In this document: positions 1-9,630 of the stretch, piece after piece
Layout: every line of letters begins with the position of its first letter
Position numbering within the stretch: position 1 is the first letter of the stretch
DNA from: an uncultured Selenomonadales bacterium
GTDB taxonomy: Bacteria; Bacillota; Negativicutes; Acidaminococcales; Acidaminococcaceae
Direction: 5' to 3'
NCBI GenBank assembly: GCA_900315925.1
Contig: ONAV01000023.1
Location: 1-37,646, forward strand
Length of the DNA stretch: 37,646 nt
The notes under the pieces: model-generated
Seen by the model: the letters and a program-made list of their open reading frames with translations, nothing else
Databases searched by the model: none
Told to the model about the DNA's origin: nothing
Translations under genes and position numbers: made by a program

Positions 1-252
<252 letters not shown>

Positions 253-266
253 GGGAGGGATAGAAA

Positions 267-2699
267 ATGTTAGCTTCGATTGCGTGGTTAAAGCGCTATG
301 TTGATATTGATGTAACTCCCGAAGAATTGGCTGACAAGCTGACCCGCGTAGGGCTGGAAGTGGAAAGCGTGATTCATCAGGGACAGGGGATCTCCGGCGT
401 GGTGACCGGTAAGGTTACTGCCATTGAGAAGAATCCAAAAAGCGACCACCTGTGGGTGTGCCAGATGGATTACGGCAGCGGCGAGATTGTACAGATCCAG
501 ACCGGCGCCCAGAATGTAAAGCTGGGGGACATCGTTCCTGTGGCTACGTTGGGCGCGGAACTGCCTAACGGCATGAAACTGAAAAAAGTAAAGATGGCGG
601 ACGTGTATTCTTACGGTATGCTGTGCAGTGCGGCGGAACTTGGCATTGACAACAAGCTGCTGCTGCCGGAACAGCGGGAAGGGATCCTGATCCTTTCTCC
701 GGATACACCCATCGGCAAAGACATTAAAGAGGTGCTGGGCCTTAACGATACGGTGCTGGACATTGACCTCACCGCCAATAAACAGGATTGCTTCTGCATG
801 ACGGGCATTGCCCGGGAAGCGGCGGCAGTGCTGGGTAAAACGATGCGCATGCCGGACACCAGCGTAAAGGAAGCGGCCGGCGGCGACGTCCACGACATGC
901 TGCGGGTTGCCATTGAGATTCCGGAACTGTGCAGCCGCTTCACCAGCCGCGCGCTGAAAAATATTAAGATCATGCCGTCGCCGGACTGGATGCAGAACGA
1001 ACTGCGCGCCTGCGGTGTTCGTCCCATCAGCAATGTAGTTGACGTGACCAACTATGTGATGATGGAACTGGGACAGCCTATGCACGCCTATGATTACGAC
1101 ACGCTGGCCGGTCAGGCCCTCATTGTACGCCGGGGTAAAGCAGGGGAACACCTGCAGACCCTGGACGATCAGGACCGGGAACTGACGCCGGACATGATCA
1201 CCATCGCGGATACGGAAAAAGCCGTGGGCCTGGGCGGCGTTATGGGCGGTCTGATCACCGAAGTAACGGATAAAACCAAAACCGTTATTCTGGAAGCGGC
1301 AGCTTTCAACGGCCCGTCGATCCGGCGTACCTCCAAAGCGTTGGGCCTGCGCAGTGAGGCTTCCATGCGCTTCGAGCGGGGCGTGGACATTGCCAACTGC
1401 CATCGCGCGCTGGACCGGGCGGCGCATCTGCTGGAAGAAATGGGAGCCTGCGAAACGGTCTGCGGTATTGCGGACGCGTACCCGGTGCCCTATCATCCCG
1501 CAGTGATTACCGTAACGCCGGAAACCATCAACACCCGTATCGGCGTGAATATTCCCAAAGAGGAAATGATCGCGATTCTGCAGCGTCTCCAGTTTGACGT
1601 GAAGGAAGACAACGGGGCGTTAGTAATTACGGCGCCTACCTGGCGGCAGGATGTGACCTGCGATGCGGATATTTCCGAGGAAATCGCCCGCATGCATTCC
1701 TACGATAAAATCGAAAGTCACAATCCGGAACTGGCCCTGCGCCAGGGCAAGGAAGACCCCATGGAAGAAGTGAAGAGCGAAGCGGAAGATTATCTGGCCT
1801 CTGCCGGTCTGGACGAAGTGATGACCTATACCTTCATCCATCCGTCTTTTGTGGATAAGATGATGTTGAAAGCAGACGACGCCCGCCGCAACGTAATCAG
1901 ACTGATGAACCCCATCAGCGACGAGTTCGGCGTGATGCGCACCACTATGCTGCCCAGCCTGCTGAACACGGCGGCCTATAATCTGGCCCGGCAGGCGGAA
2001 AGCGTGAAGATTTTTGAAGTGGGCCGGGTGTACCTGCCCAAGTCTCTGCCTCTGACCGAACATCCGGAAGAACGCCGGGTGATCGGCGCGGTGATGAGCG
2101 GCCGCCGCAATGAGCTGACCTGGACCAGCGGCAAGGACAATGTGGACTTCTACGATATGAAGGGCGTAGTAGAAGGATTGCTGGCGAAGATGCAGCTTGC
2201 AGATTATGAGCTGGCTGCCTGCGAAGAGCCCTACATGCATCCGGGCAAGAGCTGTGTCGTAAAAGCGGGAGAAAAGGTCATCGGTTATTTTGGCTGCCTG
2301 CATCCGACTGTTGCGGCAAACTTTGATGTTCCGGAAGAGACCTATGTGCTGGAACTGGAACTTGCAACCCTGGCTGAATCCGCTCTGCGGGTTCCCCAAT
2401 ACACGCATCTGGCAAAATTCCCCGGTACCAGCCGCGACATTGCGGTAGTGGTTCCCAGGAACGTTACCATGCAGGAACTGGAACGTGTGCTGCGGGCCAA
2501 CGCCGGCGAACTGCTGAAAGATATCCGCGTCTTCGACGTGTACACCGGTAAACAGGTAGCGGAAGGCTGCAAGTCCGTGGCCTTTAACCTGACTTTCCAG
2601 GCAGAGGACCGCACCCTCACCGACGGGGAGATCGATCCTATCATCAAAAACGTGGTGGAAAAAGTGGCGGAAGCCTATGCGGCGGAGCTGAGAAAATAA
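267..2699 (+). CDS. pheT: Phenylalanine-tRNA ligase beta subunit
   Basis: This 810-residue protein has the usual length for bacterial PheT. An N-terminal tRNA-binding (EMAP/OB) domain lies at about residues 40-150, with the AEKNPKSDHL-type segment. The B3/B4 editing domain covers about 210-390, with RFTSRALKNI and the GLRSEASMRFERG segment. The B5 domain and catalytic-like core follow, and the C-terminal ferredoxin-fold anticodon-binding domain begins near KFPGTSRDIAVVVP. The ATG is preceded by GGGAGGGA. It works with PheS upstream as the alpha2-beta2 tRNA-Phe ligase and proofreads Tyr-tRNA-Phe. Nothing looks damaged. No clear terminator was seen in the 175 bases that follow. Confidence 0.98.
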   Translation: MLASIAWLKRYVDIDVTPEELADKLTRVGLEVESVIHQGQGISGVVTGKVTAIEKNPKSDHLWVCQMDYGSGEIVQIQTGAQNVKLGDIVPVATLGAELPNGMKLKKVKMADVYSYGMLCSAAELGIDNKLLLPEQREGILILSPDTPIGKDIKEVLGLNDTVLDIDLTANKQDCFCMTGIAREAAAVLGKTMRMPDTSVKEAAGGDVHDMLRVAIEIPELCSRFTSRALKNIKIMPSPDWMQNELRACGVRPISNVVDVTNYVMMELGQPMHAYDYDTLAGQALIVRRGKAGEHLQTLDDQDRELTPDMITIADTEKAVGLGGVMGGLITEVTDKTKTVILEAAAFNGPSIRRTSKALGLRSEASMRFERGVDIANCHRALDRAAHLLEEMGACETVCGIADAYPVPYHPAVITVTPETINTRIGVNIPKEEMIAILQRLQFDVKEDNGALVITAPTWRQDVTCDADISEEIARMHSYDKIESHNPELALRQGKEDPMEEVKSEAEDYLASAGLDEVMTYTFIHPSFVDKMMLKADDARRNVIRLMNPISDEFGVMRTTMLPSLLNTAAYNLARQAESVKIFEVGRVYLPKSLPLTEHPEERRVIGAVMSGRRNELTWTSGKDNVDFYDMKGVVEGLLAKMQLADYELAACEEPYMHPGKSCVVKAGEKVIGYFGCLHPTVAANFDVPEETYVLELELATLAESALRVPQYTHLAKFPGTSRDIAVVVPRNVTMQELERVLRANAGELLKDIRVFDVYTGKQVAEGCKSVAFNLTFQAEDRTLTDGEIDPIIKNVVEKVAEAYAAELRK

Positions 2700-2874
2700 G
2701 AAAAAAGTGTGAAAAGGGTTGCTCCCACTGTAAAATAAAGGTAAAATAAATAGTGGTATGTTATTTGGAAAGCTTTTGTTTTTATCTTTCTTTTTAAAAA
2801 GGAAAATGGTAGACGGGCTTTCCTGCTGCCCTGTTTAAATCCGGCCTTACGGCCTTAAGAAGGGAACATTTTAT

Positions 2875-4074
2875 ATGGAAAACAAAGAACGTTTAGTTGG
2901 TACTGTATCCAGAGGCATCCGTTTACCCATCATCCGTCAGGGCGATAACCTGGCAGACATTGTAACGGACAGCGTATTGAAAGCCGCGGCAAGCGAAGGC
3001 TTTGCCCTGCGTGACCGGGATGTCATCTCCATCACGGAATCCATCGTGGCCCGCTCTCAGGGAAACTATTGCTCCGTAGATGACATTGCGGCGGATGTGA
3101 AAGCGAAGTTGGGCGGCGAGACGATTGGCGTCATCTTCCCAATCCTGTCCCGCAACCGGTTTGCCATCTGCCTGCGCGGTATTGCCAAAGGCGCAAAGAA
3201 AGTGGTGCTGATGCTGAGCTATCCTTCCGATGAAGTAGGCAACCATCTGGTAAGCCTGGATCAGATTGATGAAGCGGGCGTGAATCCGTTCAGCGATGTG
3301 CTGACCCTGGAAAAATACCGTGAACTGTTCGGCGCAACGGTTCATGAATTCACCGGCGTGGATTATGTTGACTATTATAAGGAACTGATGGAGTCCAGCG
3401 GCGCGGAAGTGGAAGTGATCTTCGCCAACCATCCGGAAGCCATTCTGAAATATGCGGACAAGATTTTGAACTGCGACATCCACACCCGTGCCCGCACGAA
3501 ACGGATTTTGAAAAAAGCCGGCGCGAAAGTGGTCTGCGGTCTGGATGATATCATGACGACGTCTATTAACGGCAGCGGCTACAATGAAAAATACGGTCTG
3601 CTGGGTTCCAACAAATCCACGGAAGACAAGGTAAAACTGTTCCCGCACCAGTGCCAGTCCCTGGTGGAAGAAATCCAGGAACGGGTGCTGAAAGCTACCG
3701 GCAAACACGTGGAAGTCATGGTATACGGCGACGGCGCCTTTAAAGACCCCCAGGGCAAAATCTGGGAACTGGCGGATCCGGTGGTTTCCCCAGCCTTTAC
3801 CAGCGGTCTGGTGGGTACGCCCAATGAACTGAAACTGAAATATCTGGCGGACAATGATTTTGCGAACCTGTCCGGTGAAGAGCTGAAGAAAGCTATTACC
3901 GACAGTATCGTGAAGAAGAGCGGCAGCCTGGTTGGCAACATGGCGTCTGAAGGCACTACGCCCCGTCAGCTTACCGACCTGATCGGCTCTCTCTGCGACC
4001 TGACCTCCGGCTCCGGCGACAAGGGAACCCCGGTTGTTCTGGTACAGGGCTATTTTGACAACTATTCCAATTAA
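2875..4074 (+). CDS. CofE-like protein (coenzyme F420-0:L-glutamate ligase family)
   Basis: This 399-residue cytoplasmic protein resembles the F420-0:gamma-L-glutamyl ligase family. Near the N-terminus it has the family-like stretch RDRDVISITESIVARSQGN (residues about 46-64), and further on NPFSDV and GDGAFKDP. Known CofE enzymes add glutamate to coenzyme F420. No other F420 gene is visible here and Negativicutes are not known F420 producers, so a different acceptor is likely; that is inference. The ATG follows an AAGAAGGGAAC ribosome site. The gene is isolated by 175 bases upstream and ends at a strong hairpin terminator. Family assignment is good; substrate unknown. Confidence 0.8.
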   Translation: MENKERLVGTVSRGIRLPIIRQGDNLADIVTDSVLKAAASEGFALRDRDVISITESIVARSQGNYCSVDDIAADVKAKLGGETIGVIFPILSRNRFAICLRGIAKGAKKVVLMLSYPSDEVGNHLVSLDQIDEAGVNPFSDVLTLEKYRELFGATVHEFTGVDYVDYYKELMESSGAEVEVIFANHPEAILKYADKILNCDIHTRARTKRILKKAGAKVVCGLDDIMTTSINGSGYNEKYGLLGSNKSTEDKVKLFPHQCQSLVEEIQERVLKATGKHVEVMVYGDGAFKDPQGKIWELADPVVSPAFTSGLVGTPNELKLKYLADNDFANLSGEELKKAITDSIVKKSGSLVGNMASEGTTPRQLTDLIGSLCDLTSGSGDKGTPVVLVQGYFDNYSN

Positions 4075-4082
4075 ACTGTATT

Positions 4083-4118
4083 GCATAGCAGGCCTGAGTA
4101 AAAGCCTGCTATGCATTT
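4083..4118 (+). terminator. Rho-independent terminator after the CofE-like gene
   Basis: A perfect 11-bp stem (GCATAGCAGGC / GCCTGCTATGC, loop of 10) is followed by ATTTTGTG. It begins 9 bases after the stop codon. It separates the CofE-like gene from the GMP synthase gene. Confidence 0.85.
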
Positions 4119-4151
4119 TGTGATTTTTATAAACCCGAAGGAGGCTCATGT

Positions 4152-5135
4152 ATGGAACAGGCAAAACGTCCGGAAACGATGGAACGGATTACGACAAGCG
4201 AACTGGCAAAAGCATTTATTGAAGAACAGGTTGCGGAACTGCGCAAGCAGATTGGAGATAAAAAAGTGCTGCTGGCCCTGTCCGGCGGCGTGGATTCGTC
4301 CGTTGTGGCCGCGCTGCTGATTAAAGCGGTGGGGCAGCAGCTGGTATGCGTACATGTAAATCACGGCCTGCTGCGTAAAGGCGAACCGGAGCAGGTCATC
4401 AAAGTGTTCCGGGACGAAATGAAGGCAAACCTGATTTACGTCGACGCGACGGAACGGTTCTTAGGCAAGCTGGCCGGCGTCAGCGATCCGGAAACCAAAC
4501 GCAAGATCATCGGCGGCGAATTCATTGAAGTATTTGCGGAAGAAGCAAAAAAGCTGGAAGGCATCGAATTCCTGGCCCAGGGTACCATTTATCCGGATAT
4601 TCTGGAAAGCGAACAGGGAATCAAGGCCCATCACAATGTGGGCGGCCTGCCTCCCGAACTGAACTTTGAACTGGTGGAGCCGGTTAAGTTGTTATATAAA
4701 GACGAAGTCCGTGTAGTCGGAAAAGAGTTAGGTCTTCCCGACAACATGGTATACCGTCAGCCCTTCCCCGGTCCGGGACTGGGCGTGCGGTGCCCAGGCG
4801 CTATTACCCGGGATCGTCTGGAAGCAGTGCGGGAAAGCGACGCGATTCTGCGGGAAGAATTTGCGAAGAACGGGCTGGAAGGAAAAGTATGGCAGTATTT
4901 CACCGTAGTGCCCGACTTCAAGTCCACCGGGATTCGCGACGGCAAGCGTACCTTTGATTGGCCGGTCATCATCCGTGCCGTCAACACCAAAGACGCTATC
5001 ACCGCAACGGTGGAAAATGTTCCCTACGAATTGATGCAGCACATCACCGACCGCATCGTCCACGAGGTGAAAGGGATCAACCGTGTGCTGTACGATTTCA
5101 CACCGAAGCCTACGGCAACCATCGAATACGAATAA
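4152..5135 (+). CDS. guaA: GMP synthase ATP-pyrophosphatase subunit (no glutaminase domain)
   Basis: This 327-residue protein matches only the C-terminal part of ordinary bacterial GMP synthase (about 520 residues). The PP-loop SGGVDSS lies near residue 44, HVNHGLLRKGE follows, the adenylation region contains PFPGPGLGVRCPG, and the dimerisation domain ends TPKPTATIEYE. The enzyme adenylates XMP and aminates it to GMP. The class I glutamine amidotransferase domain that normally precedes it is absent. The 77 bases between the previous stop and this start hold only a terminator and an AAGGAGG ribosome site, so the domain has not simply been missed. It must either be supplied by a separate subunit, as in archaea, or the enzyme uses free ammonia. 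The catalytic assignment is firm. Confidence 0.93.
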   Translation: MEQAKRPETMERITTSELAKAFIEEQVAELRKQIGDKKVLLALSGGVDSSVVAALLIKAVGQQLVCVHVNHGLLRKGEPEQVIKVFRDEMKANLIYVDATERFLGKLAGVSDPETKRKIIGGEFIEVFAEEAKKLEGIEFLAQGTIYPDILESEQGIKAHHNVGGLPPELNFELVEPVKLLYKDEVRVVGKELGLPDNMVYRQPFPGPGLGVRCPGAITRDRLEAVRESDAILREEFAKNGLEGKVWQYFTVVPDFKSTGIRDGKRTFDWPVIIRAVNTKDAITATVENVPYELMQHITDRIVHEVKGINRVLYDFTPKPTATIEYE

Positions 5136-5190
5136 ATTCTGCAATAAACAGCGATTACCGTTTACATTGCGGTTTATGCTGAATGAATAT

Positions 5191-5239
5191 TTGCAACTTG
5201 CGAATGCGGCTTGCAAATTGCAAAGATATCATCTATCAA
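5191..5239 (+). promoter_or_regulatory. Possible pckA promoter/operator with three TTGCAA copies
   Basis: The self-complementary hexamer TTGCAA occurs at 5191-5196, 5211-5216 and 5218-5223. The second copy could serve as a -35 element, with TATCAA at 5234-5239 after a 17-base spacer. The start codon of pckA is 32 bases further on. The clustering is visible in the sequence; the role is inferred. Confidence 0.35.
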
Positions 5240-5270
5240 AAACAAAAGATTAGGAGAGAGGTTTAGGAGA

Positions 5271-6825
5271 ATGGCAGTTTTGAAGTTGGAACAGTACGGT
5301 ATTACCGGTGCGACAGAAATCATCCACAATCCGTCCTACGAATTCTTATTCGAAGAAGAAATGAAGTCCGGCCTGGAAGGATATGAAAAAGGCCAGCTAA
5401 CCGAGCTGGATGCGGTGAACGTCATGACCGGCGTTTATACCGGGCGTTCCCCAAAAGACAAGTACATTGTCATGGATGAAAATTCCAAAGATACGGTGTG
5501 GTGGACGACGCCCGAATACCCGAATGATAACCATGTCATGAGTGAAGAGGTATGGGCCAGGGTGAAAGCGCTGGCCGTGAAGCAGCTCTGCGGAAAGCGG
5601 CTGTTTGTGGTGGATGCGTTCTGCGGGGCCAACAAGGATACCCGCATGGCGGTGCGTTTCATTATGGAAGTGGCCTGGCAGGCGCACTTTGTTAAGAATA
5701 TGTTTATTGCCCCTACGAAAGAGGAACAGGAAGATTTCAAACCGGATTTTGTAGTGTACGCTGCGTCCAAAGCAAAAGTGGAGAACTACAAGGAACTGGG
5801 CATCAATTCGGAAACCTGTGTTGCATTTAACATTACCAGTCACGAACAGGTGATCCTGAACACCTGGTACGGCGGCGAAATGAAAAAGGGCATGTTCTCC
5901 ATGATGAACTACTACCTGCCGTTGAAGGGCATTGCTTCCATGCACTGCTCCGCCAACACGGACCTGAAGGGCCAACCGCTACCTTATCGGCGACGACGAG
6001 CACGGCTGGGACGATAACGGCATCTTCAATCTGGAAGGCGGTTGCTACGCCAAGGTCATCGACCTGGACAAAGAGTCCGAACCGGACATCTATAACGCCC
6101 TGCGTCGCGACGCCCTGCTGGAAAACGTGGCCGTTGATGCAGCCGGGAAAGTGGATTTCCACGACAAGAGCGTAACGGAAAACACCCGCGCTTCCTATCC
6201 CATCAGCCACATTGAACATAACGTGAAGAAAATCCGCGCCACATCTTCCGGCCCTGCCGCGAAGAATGTGATCTTCCTTTCTGCCGATGCCTTTGGCGTA
6301 CTGCCTCCGGTTTCCATCCTGACACCGGAACAGACAAAGTACTATTTCCTGTCCGGCTTCACGGCCAAACTGGCCGGAACGGAACGGGGCATCACCGAAC
6401 CGACGCCGACTTTCTCCGCCTGCTTCGGTCAGGCGTTCCTGGAACTGCACCCGACGAAATATGCGGATGAACTGGTGAAGAAAATGGAAAAATCCGGCGC
6501 GAAGGCGTTCCTGGTGAACACCGGATGGAACGGAACCGGCAAGCGCATCTCCATTAAAGATACCCGCGGCATCATCGACGCGATCCTGAACGGCGACGTA
6601 AACAAGGCTCCCACCAAAAAGATTCCGATTTTTAATCTGGAAGTTCCCACCGCGCTGCCGGGGGTTGATACCAATATTCTTGATCCGCGGAATACGTACG
6701 TGAAAGCTGCGGAGTGGGACGCCAAGGCCAAAAATCTGGCAGAACGGTTTATCAAAAACTTCAAAAAATATGAAGGAAACGCGGAAGGCAAGAAGCTGGT
6801 AGCGGCAGGACCGAAGCTGGATTGA
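5271..6825 (+). pseudogene. pckA: ATP-type phosphoenolpyruvate carboxykinase, disrupted by internal deletion
   Basis: PEP carboxykinase converts oxaloacetate plus ATP to PEP, CO2 and ADP. The first part (5271-5972, 234 residues) is intact and includes the substrate-binding TGRSPKDK. It ends at [11 protein letters not shown] and then reads out of frame to a stop at 6017. The second part resumes in another frame at base 5974 with [16 protein letters not shown] and continues to the normal C-terminus at 6825. Comparison with the family shows that about 21 residues are missing at the junction, including the kinase 1a P-loop GLSGTGKTT. A loss of about 62 nt fits both the missing residues and the frame change. 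As read, no active enzyme can be made. The ATG is preceded by TTTAGGAG, and a terminator follows the gene. Real gene decay and an assembly error both remain possible. Confidence 0.9.
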
Positions 6826-6868
6826 CATTCCCCATTGAGTCATACATATATTATGCTGTTAAAAAATC

Positions 6869-6905
6869 CGGAATACCTGACTTAACAGGTATTCCGTTTT
6901 TTTTA
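6869..6905 (+). terminator. Rho-independent terminator of pckA
   Basis: An 11-bp stem (CGGAATACCTG / CAGGTATTCCG) with loop ACTTAA is followed by eight T residues. It lies about 45 bases after the pckA stop. Confidence 0.9.
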
Positions 6906-6913
6906 CTTCTGAA

Positions 6914-6955
6914 TTGACAATACATGCAATACTCTTGTCAAAAATATGTTATAAT
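6914..6955 (+). promoter_or_regulatory. Putative promoter region with TTGACAA/TTGTCAA inverted repeat
   Basis: A consensus -10 element TATAAT lies at 6950-6955, 57 bases before the start codon at 7012. Upstream is an inverted repeat, TTGACAA (6914-6920) and TTGTCAA (6935-6941). Neither arm is at proper -35 distance from the -10 element, so the repeat may instead be a regulator site. It would drive the run of exported-protein genes. Confidence 0.4.
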
Positions 6956-7011
6956 ATTTATAAATTAAGAACAAAGTATCTGTTTTATTATTGTGCAAGG
7001 GAGGTCATCAT

Positions 7012-8346
7012 ATGCAAAAGGTAAAAATGTTGAGCATTGCATTGGCTGCGGCGTTTGCGTTTGCTGTTGCACCGGTCTGCGATACGGGGGTTACGCCGGA
7101 CATATCAAATTTGGGCTGGTCGCGTTCCGCTTTTGCTGAAGGAAACGGTGTAGACTATCAGATTGACCTGCACTACATTCCGCTGATGATGCGTACGGAA
7201 CATTATGATGTGAGCGATGAGAAAGGCGACCTGCTCCGCGCCCGCTGGACGGGCATCCGGGTGACCGGCCCTGTGCCTTTTGAACCGAATATCAACAAAG
7301 CCCTGGATGCATACACGACAAAGGCAGAAAAACAGTTTGCCACATCAAGCAAAAAAATGGTGTCCGACGCTAAATCAGACCACAGCGAACGGGCAAAATA
7401 CGGCGCTACGTTCTTTCCCGCTTTTGAAGATAACAGTGATATCTATGTACGCCGGGCGGATTCCCTGGTGGTAAGTCTGTTGGAATTCGGTTCCAGCTAT
7501 ATGGGCGGCGCTCATGGCATGTACGGTGTGACGGGCAAAACCTTTAACACCTATACCGGCCAGGAGATGCAGCTGACCGATGTGTTTACCAGCCAGACCG
7601 CTATGACTGACGCCATCAAGCAGCAGCTCATGTTTGATTATCCCAAAGCGTCATTCCAGGGAAATAACGGCGCCAGCATGCGTAACATGGTTGAACAGCT
7701 GGCGAAGGAAGGCCACCTGTTCTGGACCATGGATCCCCGGGGCGTGACTTTCTATTTTAATCCGTATATCCTCGGTTCCTATGCGGAAGGCGTTTTCACG
7801 ACTACGCTGCTGTATTCTGAGCGGCCGCAAATCTTCAAACATAGTGAATATACGAAGGCTATCGAATGGCGGGGACCAAAAGGTTATTGCATGGAAATTC
7901 CTTCCTACCTGCCCGTACGGTTAAGTGACAGCCCCCGCGGTGACAGACTGTCCGTGATGAACGACCCGGAAGAACTGCTCATTGATTACTGTGGCGAACA
8001 GCTGAAAGACAAGTTTAACGCAAAAAACATCCGTGCCACACTGGTGTCAATGCCGGAAGGCGAACGGTATCTGTATGTGGATTATCAGAAGGAAGACTGG
8101 AAGCACGCCGTGCGGGTGTATGCCCTCGGCAACGAGCCGGTCTTTGTGGGCGAGTATGCCATGACACGTTTTGTTTCGGATATGGTAGGGAAAAATGGCT
8201 CTGACTGGTACGTGATGACGAATCCCCAGGAGTTTTACATGACGGCCATGCCGGGCAGCGGCTACGCTCCCTGGACAAAGCTGACCTGTCGGGTAGGTGC
8301 AAACGGTGCGCCGGAAGTGTATGAGGTGAAAGGCGGAAAAGGGTAA
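7012..8346 (+). CDS. Exported DUF3298/RsiV-like protein
   Basis: A 444-residue protein with a hydrophobic N-terminus (residues 7-22) and a possible late cleavage after SRSAFA (about residue 42). The segment SSYMGGAHGMYGVTGKTF, followed by NTYTGQEMQLTDVF, resembles the DUF3298/DUF4163 domain of RsiV-type proteins. The C-terminal half is not recognised. The ATG at 7012 is preferred over the upstream TTG at 6991 because GGGAGGTCATC precedes it directly. The protein probably acts in the periplasm or at the cell surface. It heads a series of exported-protein genes; the next starts 9 bases after its stop. The exact function is unknown. Confidence 0.75.
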   Translation: MQKVKMLSIALAAAFAFAVAPVCDTGVTPDISNLGWSRSAFAEGNGVDYQIDLHYIPLMMRTEHYDVSDEKGDLLRARWTGIRVTGPVPFEPNINKALDAYTTKAEKQFATSSKKMVSDAKSDHSERAKYGATFFPAFEDNSDIYVRRADSLVVSLLEFGSSYMGGAHGMYGVTGKTFNTYTGQEMQLTDVFTSQTAMTDAIKQQLMFDYPKASFQGNNGASMRNMVEQLAKEGHLFWTMDPRGVTFYFNPYILGSYAEGVFTTTLLYSERPQIFKHSEYTKAIEWRGPKGYCMEIPSYLPVRLSDSPRGDRLSVMNDPEELLIDYCGEQLKDKFNAKNIRATLVSMPEGERYLYVDYQKEDWKHAVRVYALGNEPVFVGEYAMTRFVSDMVGKNGSDWYVMTNPQEFYMTAMPGSGYAPWTKLTCRVGANGAPEVYEVKGGKG

Positions 8347-8355
8347 GAGGATAAC

Positions 8356-9204
8356 ATGAAAAAGCTACTAATACTATTGCTTTGTATAGCGGCATTGGTC
8401 GTATCTGGGTGCGGAGACAAGTTCGCAAAGGAAAAAGAAGCCGTCAGTAAAGCAGAAAAAGCCGCTATGTCTATGCAACTGCCGGTTGTGATCAAGCCGG
8501 ACAACTGGAAGCAGCCACGCCCCACAAAGCAGGAGGGGGAGAGGTATCAGGCAGGTCTGAATAAACTGATAACAGCGGAAAAGAAGATCCTGGCTGAGAT
8601 GCAAAAGTCGGATGCACAGATTTCGCAAATGCTCCGCAAGGCTTCTGATGAATCGGAAAAGAAAGACGTGCTTGCGTTTCGGGATAAAGTGCGTCAGGAC
8701 CGTATCAATTTTGTAAAGAAAATCTCCCAGGGACGCCTGAGCGGCGACACATTCATAGTGGGTGTCGGCAGCACATGGGAGGAAGTGGAAATGGTGTATG
8801 GCAAGCCTGTAAGCACAGGGAAGCAGAGTATTGGTTCAAAAGAATATGATTATAAAGGAATCAAGTTTGAAGACTGGATCGGAGGCGGTGTTCCACCTCT
8901 GGAAGTGAGAAAAAAATGGGTATCCAGGACGGTTGGCTGTGTTACGGTGACAGCGCAGGACATTATCTCTGACGCCGGGATACAGCTTGGCATGACGTAC
9001 GATGAGGCGTATAAGACTTTGAAATCCAAATATGTCAATAAGACATATACTGCAAAGAGAGATACAATGCGGTTTGACAGATACGGGAAAGATGACAATA
9101 CAGATGTGACTGTCCAGTTCGCAATGAAAGAGACAGGACCGTATCTTATGTTTTTAAGTTTTAAAAAGGACAAGCTGATACGGTACGCGGTAGCGCCGAA
9201 CTGA
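8356..9204 (+). CDS. Lipoprotein with helical N-terminal half and SmpA/OmlA-like repeats
   Basis: A 282-residue protein with a lipoprotein signal: hydrophobic residues 4-16, lipobox VSGC and acceptor Cys19. Residues about 22-125 are charged and probably helical. Two segments then have the pattern of small exported SmpA/OmlA-like proteins: FIVGVGSTWEEVEMVYGKP (about residue 133) and IQLGMTYDEAYKTLKSKY (about residue 207). Similar 'LG...V...YG.P' motifs occur in the exported proteins at 10490 and 20480, so these appear to be related. The ribosome site AAGAGG lies within the gap after the preceding gene, which suggests co-transcription. Function unknown. Confidence 0.7.
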   Translation: MKKLLILLLCIAALVVSGCGDKFAKEKEAVSKAEKAAMSMQLPVVIKPDNWKQPRPTKQEGERYQAGLNKLITAEKKILAEMQKSDAQISQMLRKASDESEKKDVLAFRDKVRQDRINFVKKISQGRLSGDTFIVGVGSTWEEVEMVYGKPVSTGKQSIGSKEYDYKGIKFEDWIGGGVPPLEVRKKWVSRTVGCVTVTAQDIISDAGIQLGMTYDEAYKTLKSKYVNKTYTAKRDTMRFDRYGKDDNTDVTVQFAMKETGPYLMFLSFKKDKLIRYAVAPN

Positions 9205-9227
9205 GTATGTTTTAAAGGAGGATCGGC

Positions 9228-9611
9228 ATGAAAAGGTTAGTTTTTCTTGTAATGATGGTTGCAGCCGTGATGTTTTCCCTGTCAATTGCCCACTGTGAAG
9301 CGAAGGACGTTTGGGTGGACCGGTGGCAGAACAGTAACGCGGACATCTATATGATGGACGAAACACTTGCCTGGGAAGAGAACCTGAACGGCAAATTCTT
9401 CAGGGTTACCACAAAAGAGGTGCAGAACGGAAAAGTGAAACGCTTCATCAAATGGAAATATATAAAACACGGTCAGGAAATGTGGCGCTATGAAACCAAT
9501 CAGATGGGCGGTACCCACATGACGACGGTTTCACCTGGAGACAAGTTGTTTGCTTTCTGTATGAAGCGCATCGGCTGGCAGTATCGCACGGAAGAGCTCT
9601 GGTGCTATTAA
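9228..9611 (+). CDS. Small exported protein of unknown function
   Basis: A 127-residue protein with a clear signal peptide: MKRLVFLV then a hydrophobic stretch to about residue 20, with likely cleavage near SIAHCEA. The mature part is short and rich in Trp, Lys and Glu. An excellent ribosome site, AAAGGAGGATC, precedes the ATG, 23 bases after the lipoprotein stop. I recognise no family. Confidence 0.65.
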   Translation: MKRLVFLVMMVAAVMFSLSIAHCEAKDVWVDRWQNSNADIYMMDETLAWEENLNGKFFRVTTKEVQNGKVKRFIKWKYIKHGQEMWRYETNQMGGTHMTTVSPGDKLFAFCMKRIGWQYRTEELWCY

Positions 9612-9630
9612 AACCTCTATTTCTAAGATT

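Noticed and set aside
288-1496. 402-codon open frame on the - strand inside pheT
   Set aside because: It lies wholly within pheT, has no ribosome site and no recognisable protein features. It is a shadow of codon bias on the + strand.
5950-6017. Programmed frameshift in pckA
   Set aside because: A slippage would not restore the roughly 21 missing residues with the P-loop, and no slippery heptamer is present.
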